Shown here: one piece after another, positions 19,040-29,692 of the stretch
Position numbering within the stretch: the stretch's first letter is position 1
How the letters are laid out: each line of letters opens with the position of its first letter
NCBI GenBank assembly: GCA_963815645.1
Contig: CAWFHL010000001.1
Coordinates: 2,493,174 to 2,557,173, forward strand
DNA from: JBBRHQ01 sp963815645
GTDB taxonomy: Bacteria > Actinomycetota > Thermoleophilia > Solirubrobacterales > 70-9
Length of the DNA: 64,000 nucleotides
Direction: 5' to 3'
The notes under the pieces: model-generated
The model's database searches: none
What the model was told of the DNA's origin: nothing
Seen by the model: only the letters and a program-made list of their open reading frames with translations
Translations under genes and position numbers: made by a program

Positions 19040-19302
19040 GCCGGCGCGGTGTTAGCGCCGGCAGAGGCATGTCAGGCGGCGAAGCCGCCGCAAGTAATTC
19101 GAAGAGCCGGCGCGGTGTTAGCGCCGGCAGAGGCATGTCAGGCGGCGCAGCCGCCGCAAGTAATTCCCGAAGAGCCGGCGCGGTGTTAGCGCCGGCAGAG
19201 GCATGTCAGGCGGCGCAGCCGCCGCAAGTAATTCCCGAAGAGCCGGCGCGGTGTTAGCGCCGGCAGAGGCATGTCAGGCGGCGCAGCCGCCGCAAGTAAT
19301 TC
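19040..19302. repeat. four tandem copies of a ~66-68 bp double-hairpin repeat
   Basis: Units begin at 19040, 19106, 19174 and 19242. Each has hairpin 1 (GCCGGCGC-ggtgtta-GCGCCGGC), the spacer AGAGGCATGTCA, hairpin 2 (GGCGGC-gaa/gca-GCCGCC) and the tail GCAAGTAATTC. Copy 1 has gaa in loop 2, copies 2-4 have gca. The array lies between two converging genes. A fifth copy is at 60714-60774. It reads open in several frames, but I see no real gene in it. It could serve as terminators or be a REP-like element. Confidence 0.9.
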
Positions 19303-19385
19303 CGACCGCCCCGTGAGCCGAGCCGGCGCGGACCGGTCGGGGCACGACGGCCCCGACCGGCGCGGGCGGCTGTAGCGCTCCGGCC

Positions 19386-19781
19386 CTAGCCCCTGGCCAG
19401 GACCTTGGCCTTCATCGTCTCGTACTCCTCCGCCGAGATCCCGCCCTTCTCCTTGAGGTCATTGAGCTTGTGTAGCTCGTCGACCTCAGAGGTCCCGGCG
19501 GTGGTGCGGACGTACTCGTCGAAGTGCTTCTTCTGATCGGCCTGCTCCTTGATCGCCCGATCGCGCATTCCACTGCCACGGGCGATCAGGTAGATCAGCG
19601 CCGTCAGGAACGGCACGAAAACCAGGAAGAAGACCCAAATCGCCTTTCCCCAGCCGGAGAGCTCGTGATCGCGGAAGACGTCGATCAAGATCGTGATCAT
19701 GATCCAGATCCAGATCACGAACAGGAAGATCTCGAAGACGGTCAGCAGCGCCTGGCCAAACGTGTATTCGGCTAATGCCAC
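19386..19781 (-). CDS. membrane protein with PLD-N-like helices and SHOCT domain
   Basis: The 131-residue protein has two N-terminal membrane helices (FEIFLFVIWIWIMITILIDV; AIWVFFLVFVPFLTALIYL), as in phospholipase D nuclease N-terminal domains. A coiled segment follows, then a C-terminal SHOCT motif (LNDLKEKGGISAEEYETMKA). It is a common small actinobacterial membrane protein of unknown role. About 80 bases separate it from the repeat array at its 3' side. Confidence 0.8.
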   Translation of the reverse strand: MALAEYTFGQALLTVFEIFLFVIWIWIMITILIDVFRDHELSGWGKAIWVFFLVFVPFLTALIYLIARGSGMRDRAIKEQADQKKHFDEYVRTTAGTSEVDELHKLNDLKEKGGISAEEYETMKAKVLARG

Positions 19782-19928
19782 CTGCTCAGTCCTTTCACTT
19801 TGGTTGTGATATCGAGTTGATGCGCCGCCCGGTGGAGCCGGACAGGCGCAGTTCAGGCTGGAGGCTATACATCCCCGGCGACGGCGGCGTCCCCCGTCGC
19901 CGCGCCCGGCCGGGGGTACTGTGCGGGC

Positions 19929-20960
19929 GTGTCAACGCCCTCGCTGAGCGTCGTCATCGTCTGCCATGACTCGGCGTCCGAGCTGAACCGGGCCCTACCG
20001 GCTCTGGTCGCCGAGCTGGACGATGGAGACGAGCTGATCGTTGCCGACAACGCTTCGACCGACGCCAGCCTCGAGGTGGTGCGCTCGCTGGCGCCGCAGG
20101 CCAGGTTGGTCGAGCTGGCCGGGAACTCGGGCTTCGCGGCCGGCTGTGACGCCGCCGCCGGGCTGGCCTCCGGCGAGCTCTTGGTCGTGCTCAACCCGGA
20201 TGCAAAGCCGCTCCCGGGCTTCGGCCGGGCGATCCGGCTGCCCTGGGTCGAAGGCCGCGGCTGGGAGGCATGGATGGCGACGATCGCCTGTGACGGGGGC
20301 GCCACGGTCAACAGCCTCGGCAACCCCGTCCACTTCACCGGGATCGCCTGGGCGGGTCGCCACGGGGAGCCGATGCCGACCGCGATCGGGCCCCGGGAGG
20401 TCGCCGCGGCCTCCGGTGCTTGCCTGGCGATGCCGTTGCGGCGCTGGCGCGAGGTGGGCGGATTCTCGGCGCCTTTCTTCCTCTACCACGAGGACATAGA
20501 CCTCTCGATGCGCCTCAGGTTGTTCGGCGGACGGGTCGGTCTGGAGCCCCGCGCGGTCGTCGATCACGACTACAGCTTCGATCGGGGCACGGCAAAGTGG
20601 CGCCATCTGGAGCGCAACCGCTGGGCCTTCCTGATCCGCGTCTACCCGGCGCCCCTGCTGATTCTCCTGGCGCCCGCCCTGGCGCTGACCGAGCTGGCCC
20701 TTATCCCGGTCGCCCTGGCGGGAGGGTGGGGCGCCGCAAAACTGGGCTCCTTCGCCGACCTGGCCGGCTGGATGCCGCGGCTGCTGCGCGAGCGCCGGGC
20801 GATCCAGGCGGATAGGGCGGTGGATACGGCCGAGTTCGCGCGCTGGCTGACCCCGGACCTCGAATCGCCCTTCATCCACCCGATCGTCCGCAGCGCACCC
20901 GCGAGGGTGGCGATGCGCGCCTACTGGATGCTGGTCCGGGCGCTGCTTCGCAGCGGCTGA
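19929..20960 (+). CDS. family 2 glycosyltransferase
   Basis: The 343-residue protein is a GT-A fold transferase. It has SVVIVCHDSASELNRALPAL, the nucleotide-sugar motif ELIVADNASTDAS, GNSGFAAGCDAA, the metal-binding LVVLNPDAKPLPG and the acceptor-side FFLYHEDIDLSMRLR. Hydrophobic segments at ~240-280 suggest membrane association, as in rhamnosyl- or mannosyl-transferases that build cell-wall glycans. Donor and acceptor are unknown. The stop abuts the convergent SDR stop. Confidence 0.85.
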   Translation: MSTPSLSVVIVCHDSASELNRALPALVAELDDGDELIVADNASTDASLEVVRSLAPQARLVELAGNSGFAAGCDAAAGLASGELLVVLNPDAKPLPGFGRAIRLPWVEGRGWEAWMATIACDGGATVNSLGNPVHFTGIAWAGRHGEPMPTAIGPREVAAASGACLAMPLRRWREVGGFSAPFFLYHEDIDLSMRLRLFGGRVGLEPRAVVDHDYSFDRGTAKWRHLERNRWAFLIRVYPAPLLILLAPALALTELALIPVALAGGWGAAKLGSFADLAGWMPRLLRERRAIQADRAVDTAEFARWLTPDLESPFIHPIVRSAPARVAMRAYWMLVRALLRSG

Positions 20961-21668
20961 TCAGGTCGGCTGCCGGGTCGGCCGGATGAGGATCTCGTTG
21001 ACGTCGACCCCGTCGGGCTGCTCGAGGGCGAAGATCACCGCCCGGGCGATGTCCTCGTCGCTCAGCGCTCGGTCCCCGGGACGGTTCTCGAAGAACGGGG
21101 TGTCGACCATCCCCGGCTCGATCAGGGTCACCTTGATCGCGGTGTTCTCGTGCATCGTCCGCAGCTCCGCCCTGAGCGCCTCTCCCATCGCGGTTGCCGC
21201 CCACTTCGTCGCCGAGTAGAGCGACCCGGGGAGCGCCCTGCGGCCGGCGACCGAGCTGGTGATCAGGAAGTGACCGTCGCCGCGTTCGAGCAGGTGGGGG
21301 AGGGTGGCGCGGATCGTCAGGGCGACGCCGAACACGTTGGTGAGGATCATCGAGCGCCAGTGCTCGACCGACTCCTCGAGGAACCCCCGCGAGGCGCCGA
21401 AGCCGGCATTGGCGAAGACCGCGTCTATGCGGCCGAAATGCTCGAGAGCAGCGCTGGTCATGGCCTCGACCTGCTCCGGCTCGGTGACGTCGCAGGGGAC
21501 CGCCAGGGCCTGCTGATCGCCGCCCAGATCCGCGGCAAGCGCCCGGATCGGCTCCGGCCGGCGTCCGGCGAGGACCAGGCGGTGGCTTCCTGCGGCGGCT
21601 CTGGCCGTCGCGGCGCCGATCCCGCTGCCGGCGCCGGTTATCAGGAGGACCGGGTTGCTGGCTGCCAT
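20961..21668 (-). CDS. short-chain dehydrogenase/reductase
   Basis: The 235-residue protein has the classical SDR features: cofactor motif TGAGSGIGAAT, NAG motif VFANAGFGAS, and the catalytic Ser (SSVAG) with YSATKWA (Tyr-x3-Lys). ATG at 21668 is preferred because it falls just before the first beta strand; upstream in-frame sequence is Arg-rich. AGRRPEP after the second strand hints at NADP use. The substrate is unknown. Confidence 0.85.
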   Translation of the reverse strand: MAASNPVLLITGAGSGIGAATARAAAGSHRLVLAGRRPEPIRALAADLGGDQQALAVPCDVTEPEQVEAMTSAALEHFGRIDAVFANAGFGASRGFLEESVEHWRSMILTNVFGVALTIRATLPHLLERGDGHFLITSSVAGRRALPGSLYSATKWAATAMGEALRAELRTMHENTAIKVTLIEPGMVDTPFFENRPGDRALSDEDIARAVIFALEQPDGVDVNEILIRPTRQPT

Positions 21669-22070
21669 CTCGCGATTCTCCCAGATCGGGTCGCGGTGCC
21701 CGCGGCGGCCGCCTTGCGATAATTCGGGAGCCCATGGATCCGGCGAGGAAGCGCCAGATACGCCTGATCGTCGCGCTCGGCGCCGCCGTGCTGCTTTCGG
21801 CCGCGCTCGTCTACACATCGTTCAGCGCCTCGACCGAGGCGAAGGAGCCATCACAGCTGCTCAATGCAGCACCCGGCCAGAGCTATGAGATGACCGGCAA
21901 GGTCGTGCCCGGCACCGTCCGCCGCGGGGAGGGCTCGCTGAGGTTCCGCGTCGCCGACCGCGACGGCGGCCGCAGCATTCCGGTCTCCTACCGGGGCACG
22001 ATCCCCGATCCCTTCCGCGGCGGCCGGGAGATAGTCCTCAACGGCGAGCTCCACGGCGACACTTTCGTCG

Positions 22071-24374
<2,304 letters not shown>

Positions 24375-24378
24375 CTCC

Positions 24379-24696
24379 GTGGAGGTCCTGTTCGGAGCCG
24401 TCCTCCTCGCCCTCGTCGGTGCCTTCGTGCTGCGGCCATTGCTTCGCGAGGACGCCGAGTTGCAGGCGGGGGAGGACCCGGTGCTGGCCGACCTCGAGGC
24501 GCGCAAGGAGGTGAAGTACCGCGAGATCCGCGACACCGAGCTCGACCACGCCTCCGGCAAGCTCTCCGAGGAGGACTTCCGCGGCCAGGATGCCCAGCTG
24601 CGATCGGAGGCGGTCGAGCTTTTGAAACGGCTCGACCAGGCGCGCGAGGAGGCGCGCACGGCGGCATCTACCCGCAACGAGGACGATTCCCCCTAG
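24379..24696 (+). CDS. small CcmI-like membrane protein
   Basis: A single N-terminal membrane helix (EVLFGAVLLALVGAFVLRPL) is followed by a coiled-coil segment (VLADLEARKEVKYREIRDTELDHA) resembling the N-terminal part of CcmI/CycH, without TPR repeats. GTG at 24379 lies 4 bases after the ccmF stop. The placement in the ccm operon supports a role in cytochrome c assembly, possibly as a scaffold. The tail is acidic and disordered. The 105-residue size matches the short forms seen in actinobacteria. Confidence 0.65.
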   Translation: MEVLFGAVLLALVGAFVLRPLLREDAELQAGEDPVLADLEARKEVKYREIRDTELDHASGKLSEEDFRGQDAQLRSEAVELLKRLDQAREEARTAASTRNEDDSP

Positions 24697-24707
24697 AATC
24701 CACCGCC

Positions 24708-24932
24708 GTGTACACGATCCTCAGCGTCATCCAGGTGATCATCGCCGTCACCCTGATCTTCCTCATCCTCCTGCACTCAGGGAAGGACGCCGGCCTCTCC
24801 GGCGCCTTCGGGATCGGCGGAGGGGGAAGCTCGATCGGCGGCGGCTCGATGGTCGAGCGCAACCTTGACCGGGCGACGATCTTCTTCGCCATCCTCTTCG
24901 TCCTCAACACGATCGTCCTGCTGAAGATCTGA
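24708..24932 (+). CDS. secG: preprotein translocase subunit SecG
   Basis: The 74-residue protein has two membrane helices linked by a Gly/Ser-rich loop containing GIGGGGSSIGGGSMVERNLDR, typical of SecG. It stimulates SecYEG-dependent export. GTG at 24708 starts 11 bases after the CcmI-like gene. Location next to a solute-binding lipoprotein gene is common in Thermoleophilia. Confidence 0.9.
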   Translation: MYTILSVIQVIIAVTLIFLILLHSGKDAGLSGAFGIGGGGSSIGGGSMVERNLDRATIFFAILFVLNTIVLLKI

Positions 24933-24942
24933 GGACTGACCG

Positions 24943-25920
24943 GTGGCGCCAGCGGTTCGCGCCATCCTGGTCGCGGGGCTCGTACTGGCGGTGCTCGGGG
25001 GTTGCGGGGGCGGGAGCAGTCGGCCTTTCGCCGGCGGGGGCGCGCCGGAGCCCGGAGAGGGAGGACGCCTCTTCTATGCGATCGCCGATGGTCCGGGGGA
25101 CCTCGATCCACTCCACGCGGCGACGTTCTCGGCCCAAGAGGTCGCCCGCCAGATATTCGAGCCGTTGACCGCCCGGTTGAGCGGTCCCTACTCGGCGGGC
25201 GAGCCGCCCCGGCCCGGGCTTGCCGTCGGCTGGTCGCGGTCGGGCGACTCGCGGGTCTGGAGCTTCCGACTCCGCCGGGGGCTGCGGTTCCAGGACGGGA
25301 TGCCGCTCGACGCCGGCGCCGTAGCCGCCAACGCTGAGCGCTGGCGCGGCGATCCGGTCGGCCGCAGCCTCGTCCCCGGGCTGCTCGCGGTCGCCGCGCC
25401 CAGGCCCGACGCGGTCCGCCTCATCCTTGCCGAGCCGTTGCCCGACCTGCCGGCGCGGCTCGCCGACCCCCGTCTGGGGATCGTCTCGCCTCTGGCGCTG
25501 GCGCCGCAGTCCGGTGTGGGGGCAAGATTCCTCGGCGCGCGGCGCGCCGGATCCGGGCCATTCGAGCTCCGCGGCCGGGTCGCCTCGATCACCGTGTTGG
25601 AGCGCAACCGGAGCTGGTGGGGTAGCGATCTGGCCCTCGGTCCGTCGCTGGACGAGGTCGTCTTCCGGATCGTTCCCGACGATTCACGGCGGGTCGTGCT
25701 GCTGCGGGACGGCGCCGTCCGGGTCGCCTCAGGGCTGAGTCGGCGCTCGGCGCGGATTATCAACGGCGACCCGCTGCTTACTGCGATCGGGGGAAGGCCC
25801 GATCGGCTCGGGAGCCGGGTAGGCGAGTGGATCGGCTTCGAGCGCTCGGTGCGCGGGATCGACAGCGGCCGCCCGGCTCCGCTCTCGGGTGTCTGGCAGG
25901 CGCTGCTCGGCGGTGCATGA
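24943..25920 (+). CDS. short family 5 (oligopeptide-type) solute-binding lipoprotein
   Basis: A signal peptide with lipobox (LAVLGGC) is followed by the SBP_bac_5 pattern: LFYAIADGPGDLDPLHAATFSAQE, FEPLTARL, RVWSFRLRRGLRFQDG and a DxGxVxxNAERW segment. At 325 residues it is far shorter than the usual ~500, because the second half of lobe 1 is reduced or lost. It begins 10 bases after secG. No permease or ATPase genes are adjacent, so its ligand and partners are unknown. Confidence 0.75.
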   Translation: MAPAVRAILVAGLVLAVLGGCGGGSSRPFAGGGAPEPGEGGRLFYAIADGPGDLDPLHAATFSAQEVARQIFEPLTARLSGPYSAGEPPRPGLAVGWSRSGDSRVWSFRLRRGLRFQDGMPLDAGAVAANAERWRGDPVGRSLVPGLLAVAAPRPDAVRLILAEPLPDLPARLADPRLGIVSPLALAPQSGVGARFLGARRAGSGPFELRGRVASITVLERNRSWWGSDLALGPSLDEVVFRIVPDDSRRVVLLRDGAVRVASGLSRRSARIINGDPLLTAIGGRPDRLGSRVGEWIGFERSVRGIDSGRPAPLSGVWQALLGGA

Positions 25921-26065
25921 GCTGAAGGAGGTCGAGCGGCGCCTCGCGTGCGTGCCCTGCCCGCGCGATCGGCGACCGATGGGTCGACAAGGCCTGCGGA
26001 TCACCAAATTCCACCCTCGACTTCATGGAGTCGCCACACGATATCCGCGTTCTGCTCCTACATCG

Positions 26066-26405
26066 CCACTCCGACAACCCGGCGGCTTTGAGAGCTTCCG
26101 CTCTATCAAGAAAGCTTTGCGCCTCACTGATCAGTCCATCTCTGAACGCGACGAGGTGGCACCACGTCCAGTCCACCGGAGGGGCACCCACAGAGGCCCC
26201 GTGGAACTGGGTAATTCCCAGTGCCCTGCCGTCGAGGTCAATGATCTCCTCTACATCGATCGAGACCTCGTCGTAGATGCAGAGCTGTCTCAACCAGCGG
26301 CGAACGTTCTCCTTGCCGACGTGCCTTCCCCCGCCGGGGAAGCGCGGGTCGCTGGTCCAGACGATGTCATCGGTTACCAGCTCCAAGAACCCCGCCCGCG
26401 GGCTT
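26066..26405 (-). pseudogene. NTF2-like (SnoaL) protein remnant, 5' end lost
   Basis: The minus strand reads FLELVTDDIVWTSDPRFPGGG and ends with the family tail EALKAAGLSE near 26069. The N-terminal MSEENVE segment is missing: the reading frame runs straight into the att-like repeat at 26406. No stop follows the tail in frame. It is best seen as a paralogue of the NTF2 array at 29.7-31.3 kb, truncated when the neighbouring element moved. Confidence 0.6.
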
Positions 26406-26519
26406 TTTGGTGCCGGATTGGTGCCCATCGGGGTGGAGTAGCGAGGAGGGCCGAGCGTAGAACCGCGGGGATCGCCCATTGCAGGCACTTCAGAGTGGGG
26501 CTGAGAGGAGTTGAAACCC
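26406..26519. repeat. att-like direct repeat, left copy (degenerate tRNA-Leu 3' end)
   Basis: About 114 bases here align along their length, with substitutions and small gaps, to 33746-33862. Shared blocks include TTTGGTGCC-GATTGGTGCCC, GAGGAGGG, TTGCAGG and GCTGAGAGGAGT-GAA. The last block is the complement of the tRNA-Leu T-arm and acceptor end. This pattern suggests an old integration scar at tRNA-Leu. Confidence 0.65.
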
Positions 26520-26542
26520 GCGTCTTGGGATGGGGCGCTCCG

Positions 26543-26670
26543 CTACGCCTTAAGCCCGGCGGCTTCGAGGGCCTCGTTTCGGTCCGAGTACCCATCTCGG
26601 CAAGCTCGCCGTTGACATCCTGGAGCTGCGCGGAGCTGAGCGACAGTACACGAGGGAGTTGATCAGGGAT
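26543..26670 (-). pseudogene. NTF2-like protein C-terminal remnant
   Basis: The minus strand has the family tail SDRNEALEAAGLKA followed by TAG at 26543-26545. The upstream part (DVNGELAEMG) is in another frame and no start or N-terminal domain is found. The rest of the 350 bases up to 27022 holds no gene I can support; it contains two copies of ATGATGGCCTGAAAA near 26980-27010. Confidence 0.45.
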
Positions 26671-27022
26671 GGAGCGGAGCGCGAGCACCTGGGAGCGAGG
26701 CGATGCAATTAGGCCGGCGACGATGCCTAACGATTCACCGGGCTTCGACGGAGCTTTCACGAGAGGGCCGCAACATCGCCGGGAGTTAACCCATCCCGGA
26801 CAATCTTGTTGTTGCCCAACTCGCAAACGGGTGATCGCCCGGCCATCGGCGCCGGCACCCGGGACGATCCCCGCTCTTCCCCTTGCTCGGCGACGTCGAG
26901 GATTGGCTCTGGGATGAGACCGGACGAGGCCCAACTAGCCTCGCCCGCGGGTCCGTGCGCATCTTGAAATGATTAGCGTGATGATGATGGCCTGAAAAAT
27001 GATGGCCTGAAAAAGTGACCTG

Positions 27023-27452
27023 ATGCCCCATCGCCACAGCTGAGCCGAACAACTTCCAGTACACCCCGCGCCCGGATCTGACCGGCGTCGGGGTGCTGTT
27101 ATTTGCGGCCACCTGGTTGTTGGTAATCGGCATGCTCAACCTGTTCTACGCGATCTCGGTGATCGTCGGATCGAAGATCTTCATCACCACAGCGGGATGG
27201 CTGGTCGGCGACGCGCGTCCCTGGGGCTGGTTGATGCTGATCGTTGCGCTCCTGCAGCTGCTGGCCGCCGCCGGCATCCTCGCGGGCAGGCGGTGGGCGC
27301 TCTGGATCGCGGTCCTCTCCGTCTTCGGCCACATCGCTGCCTCAATCATGTTCCTCTCGGACTCGACCTTGCTGGGGGTCTTGCTGCTCGGCCTTGACGT
27401 CACGGTGCTGGGCGGCCTGGCGATCCTGATGGAGGAGCGCGCGACGGCCTGA
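27023..27452 (+). CDS. DUF7144-like four-helix membrane protein (one frameshift near start)
   Basis: Four hydrophobic helices are separated by short loops (ATWLLVIGMLNLFYAI; WGWLMLIVALLQLLAAAGIL; ALWIAVLSVFGHIAASIMFL; LGVLLLGLDVTVLGGLAIL). The layout matches DUF7144 actinobacterial membrane proteins, about 140 residues. The only good start is ATG 27023, which needs one C removed from the CCCC at 27026-27029 to read MPIATAEPNNFQYTPRPDL. Otherwise GTG at 27093 would cut the first helix. Function unknown. Confidence 0.6.
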
Positions 27453-27753
27453 TCGCTTTTACGCTTCACGCTGTGACAGCTCGACATCGAGCCCTCCCCG
27501 GGAGAGAGTGCAGGCGACGAAAGCTCCCCCGGCGGGCTCGGGTTCACCCTGAGGGCTGGTCGGCCAGGTCAGCCGAGCAGCCCCACCAAGCCCCGTAGCA
27601 CCAGGGCGGCACCCATCACGAGAGCGCCGATGAACAGGAATCGCCCGCCGTGGCGATTGAGCGCGTCCTTGAAGCGCTGCACCGCTTCATCATCACGTCC
27701 TCCTTGAGCCTCGACTGCTGCGTTAGGGCCTAGTGCACAGTGGATTTGATCAA
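27453..27753. other. gap without a confident gene
   Basis: On the minus strand a frame ending at 27569 reads VQRFKDALNRHGGRFLFIGA, then a hydrophobic helix and LVGLLG before the stop. It resembles the C-terminal helix of a GAP-type membrane protein, but no start codon is found upstream. It may be a fragment. Nothing else is evident here. Confidence 0.3.
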
Positions 27754-27921
27754 CTACCTGAAGAGTCCCGGTCCGCGGCGACCGCCTCCCGGTCCGCGGC
27801 GACCGCCTCCCGGTCCGCGGTCCTCTCGTCTGCCTTCGCGCCGATCACCGCGGTCGTCGCGGCGACCGATTCCTCCACCGATAACGCCGGGTCGGCCCAT
27901 ACGGCCTCTTCCCGGTGGCAT
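27754..27921 (-). CDS. Gly/Arg-rich small protein (55 aa) with 7-residue repeats
   Basis: ATG at 27921 lies 2 bases after the DUF6325 stop. The protein starts MPPGRGRMGRPGVIGGGIGR, continues with an Arg/Asp-rich stretch, then GPGGGRR repeats encoded by a near-perfect 21-bp tandem repeat (~27767-27830), and ends GLFR. In relatives the gene after DUF6325 encodes a longer SHOCT protein with a similar start, so this may be a decayed or shortened version. RGG-like composition would favour nucleic acid binding, which is inference. Confidence 0.45.
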   Translation of the reverse strand: MPPGRGRMGRPGVIGGGIGRRDDRGDRREGRREDRGPGGGRRGPGGGRRGPGLFR

Positions 27922-27923
27922 CC

Positions 27924-28389
27924 TCAGGCTCCTCCCGATGCGGCCTCTTGCTCGGCTTCGAGCGCTGCCAGGAGCGCCTGGGCCGGGATCCGGCCGTTGG
28001 CAACCAGCTGTCCGCCTGCACGCCGCACGGCAGCGCCGAACGGACCGGCGAAAGCGTTCTCCCAGACCAGAACCGCAGCCACGCTGCCGGGCTCCATCAC
28101 CTCTGCGATCTCCGCGACGTCGTCCTCGGCGAGCAGCAGCGCCAGATCGGCTTCGACCTCGCGCAGCTGGCCAACGTCGCTGTCGTCGGTCTCGTGCAGC
28201 TCGGCCGCCTCGAACGATCCGTCGGGATCCTTCGTAAATCAGGAGCATGTCGAGGACGCGCACGATTCCAGAGTCGGTGAGCTTCTTCAGCTCGGAGGCG
28301 ATCTCGCCCGAAAAATCAGCTTTGTCTGCCGGGAACTCGACCACCAGATAGTCGACGGGTCCCATCTTGTCGACGTCGATGCCGGTCAT
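27924..28389 (-). CDS. DUF6325 family protein, interrupted by one frameshift
   Basis: The start MTGIDVDKMGPVDYLVVEFP, then SELKKLTDSGIVRVLDMLLIY, is followed in a shifted frame by KDPDGSFEAAELHETDDSDV, EDDVAEIAEVMEPGSVAAVL and FGAAVRRAGGQLVANGRIP. Together they give a 154-residue DUF6325 protein. An extra base at ~28232-28234 causes the break. These cytoplasmic proteins are often encoded next to SHOCT or DUF7144 membrane proteins in actinobacteria; the role is unknown. Confidence 0.75.
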
Positions 28390-29140
28390 CGCCCGCCTCC
28401 TGCCCGCGCCTGCCACATTACCCATCTCATCTTCATCTCTATCTCCGTTCGTCGCGACTCAGGTTGAAACCGCTCGCCTCGTGTGACCCCCAGCAGAAGG
28501 GTCGCGTCTGACAGCGGTCTCCGCTAGGGCGAGTCTGAGGTCTCGAGATCTCGGGCGCATCGCACGAAAGGGGTGAGATTCCGCTGCGGCGCTCGCTCTC
28601 TCGACGAGCCCCCCGACGCCCGATCAGGGTGAACTCAGCCGGTCGAGGCTCGTCGGCCGGCTCTGCGCTGCCGATAGTCGGGACCTTGCATTGAGCTTCC
28701 TGTCCTACCGCTTCTTGTTGGGGCCGGCGGGAAGTCCCCACCGCCCGGCGGAACGTAGTGAGCGGGTTGGCGAATGGAGCGACTCCAAAGGCGGCGCCCG
28801 CAGCGTCATTGGTGGCTGGACCTACATCATGCTCGCCAGCTCACAATGGGCAAGGCCACCCCGGTCGCGCCAGGTGACCCCAACCGCTGAGCCTCGGTAG
28901 CTCGACGAGGAGAGGATCGCCGGGGCCGAGATGCCAGGTCAGGTGAAGAGGCAGGGTTCACGGGTCTCAGCAGCTGGAGTAGGACCATTCATCGCGCGTC
29001 TTCGAGAGGCGGAGTCGTCTCTAGCATGGGAATGCTAGCGCGGAGCGCTGGGGAGGCACGCCTGTTCAGCTGGATGTGGCGGTGTAAGTGGTTAATGTGT
29101 GATCTAAAAGTTCAGCAGCCTGGAGTAGGGCCATTCATCT
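28390..29140. other. 750-bp stretch without a supportable gene
   Basis: Only short open frames with poor composition occur on either strand, and none has a ribosome site or family features. The stretch contains one imperfect direct repeat (listed separately). It lies inside the accessory island, so it may be decayed element sequence. Confidence 0.5.
28967..29139. repeat. pair of imperfect 27-28 bp direct repeats
   Basis: TCAGCAG-CTGGAGTAGGAC plus CATTCATC at 28967-28993 recurs at 29112-29139 with one extra C and one A/G change. The copies are 145 bases apart in the same orientation. They could flank a small deleted or inserted segment. Confidence 0.6.
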
Positions 29141-29166
29141 ACAGCGCCCCGGAGACGGGGCGCTGT
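29141..29166 (-). terminator. strong hairpin downstream of 29180-29527 gene
   Basis: ACAGCGCCCCG and CGGGGCGCTGT form an 11-bp perfect stem with a GAGA (minus strand: TCTC) loop. It sits 14 bases beyond the stop of the leftward gene. There is no T-run, as is usual for terminators in high-GC genomes. Confidence 0.6.
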
Positions 29167-29179
29167 TCGTTGGAGCCGC

Positions 29180-29527
29180 TTAGGCGCTGACCTTCGCCCG
29201 CATCTCAGCGGCGATGATCTCCTGCGCCGCATCCAGCGAGACCTCGAACTCCGCCTGCTCTGCGGGGTTGTGGGTCTGGCGGATCTCGATCCCTATCTCC
29301 TCAAGCTGGCCCCTAACGCCGCTGAGTTGCTCCGGGGTAAGGCCTGCAAGCGGCCGGGGGTTTCCGCTCGCCTCGATGCCGATGATGAGGTTGGCGAGAT
29401 CAGAGCCGAAGGAGGTGCTGAGAGCTTGGAATATCAGCTCCCTTGCGCCGCCCCGTCCTACCCACGCGCTGGTGCTCCCTTGCCGCTCCGTCAAGATCAA
29501 CCTCCGCGTGGTGTTGGGGCTGGCCAT
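29180..29527 (-). CDS. uncharacterised 115-residue protein
   Basis: It starts ATG at 29527 (MASPNTTRRLILTERQGSTS). I do not recognise a family. The sequence has a Gly-rich turn (WVGRGGARELIF), a hydrophobic segment (DLANLIIGIEASG) and a helical C-terminal half with LTPEQLSGVRGQLEEIGIEI and SLDAAQEIIAAEMRAKV. It looks cytoplasmic and well-formed, and is followed by a strong hairpin. It lies downstream of the NTF2 array in the same direction, 166 bases away, inside the accessory island. Confidence 0.5.
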   Translation of the reverse strand: MASPNTTRRLILTERQGSTSAWVGRGGARELIFQALSTSFGSDLANLIIGIEASGNPRPLAGLTPEQLSGVRGQLEEIGIEIRQTHNPAEQAEFEVSLDAAQEIIAAEMRAKVSA

Positions 29528-29692
29528 TGCACCTAACTGGATCAACGGGCCTCAACCCTCGCGGCTTTCGCCAGAAAGACGGCAGCATCCCCAGGGCCAT
29601 TCCCGCGCCTTCCCAGGTCGGCCCGGTAACCCAGTTCTTGGACATCTGCCGGATCAGAACAAGAACGGTCTCCGGATGGACGCCGTCGTGCT

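Noticed and set aside
19069..19257. Open frame reading through the tandem repeats, and a similar one at 60.7 kb
   Set aside because: The frame exists only because the repeat unit lacks stops; it has no ribosome site, and the same peptide appears from a non-genic copy elsewhere.
19040..19302. Possible CRISPR array
   Set aside because: The repeats are 66-68 bp, directly adjacent, internally palindromic twice, and have no unique spacers or cas genes.
27733..28467. Ser/Ala-rich plus-strand frame opposite DUF6325
   Set aside because: It is the complement of the 21-bp repeats and the DUF6325 gene; the repetitive composition is a by-product.
28439..28900. Two short frames in the gene-poor island stretch
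   Set aside because: No ribosome sites, no recognisable domains, and composition like random GC-rich sequence.
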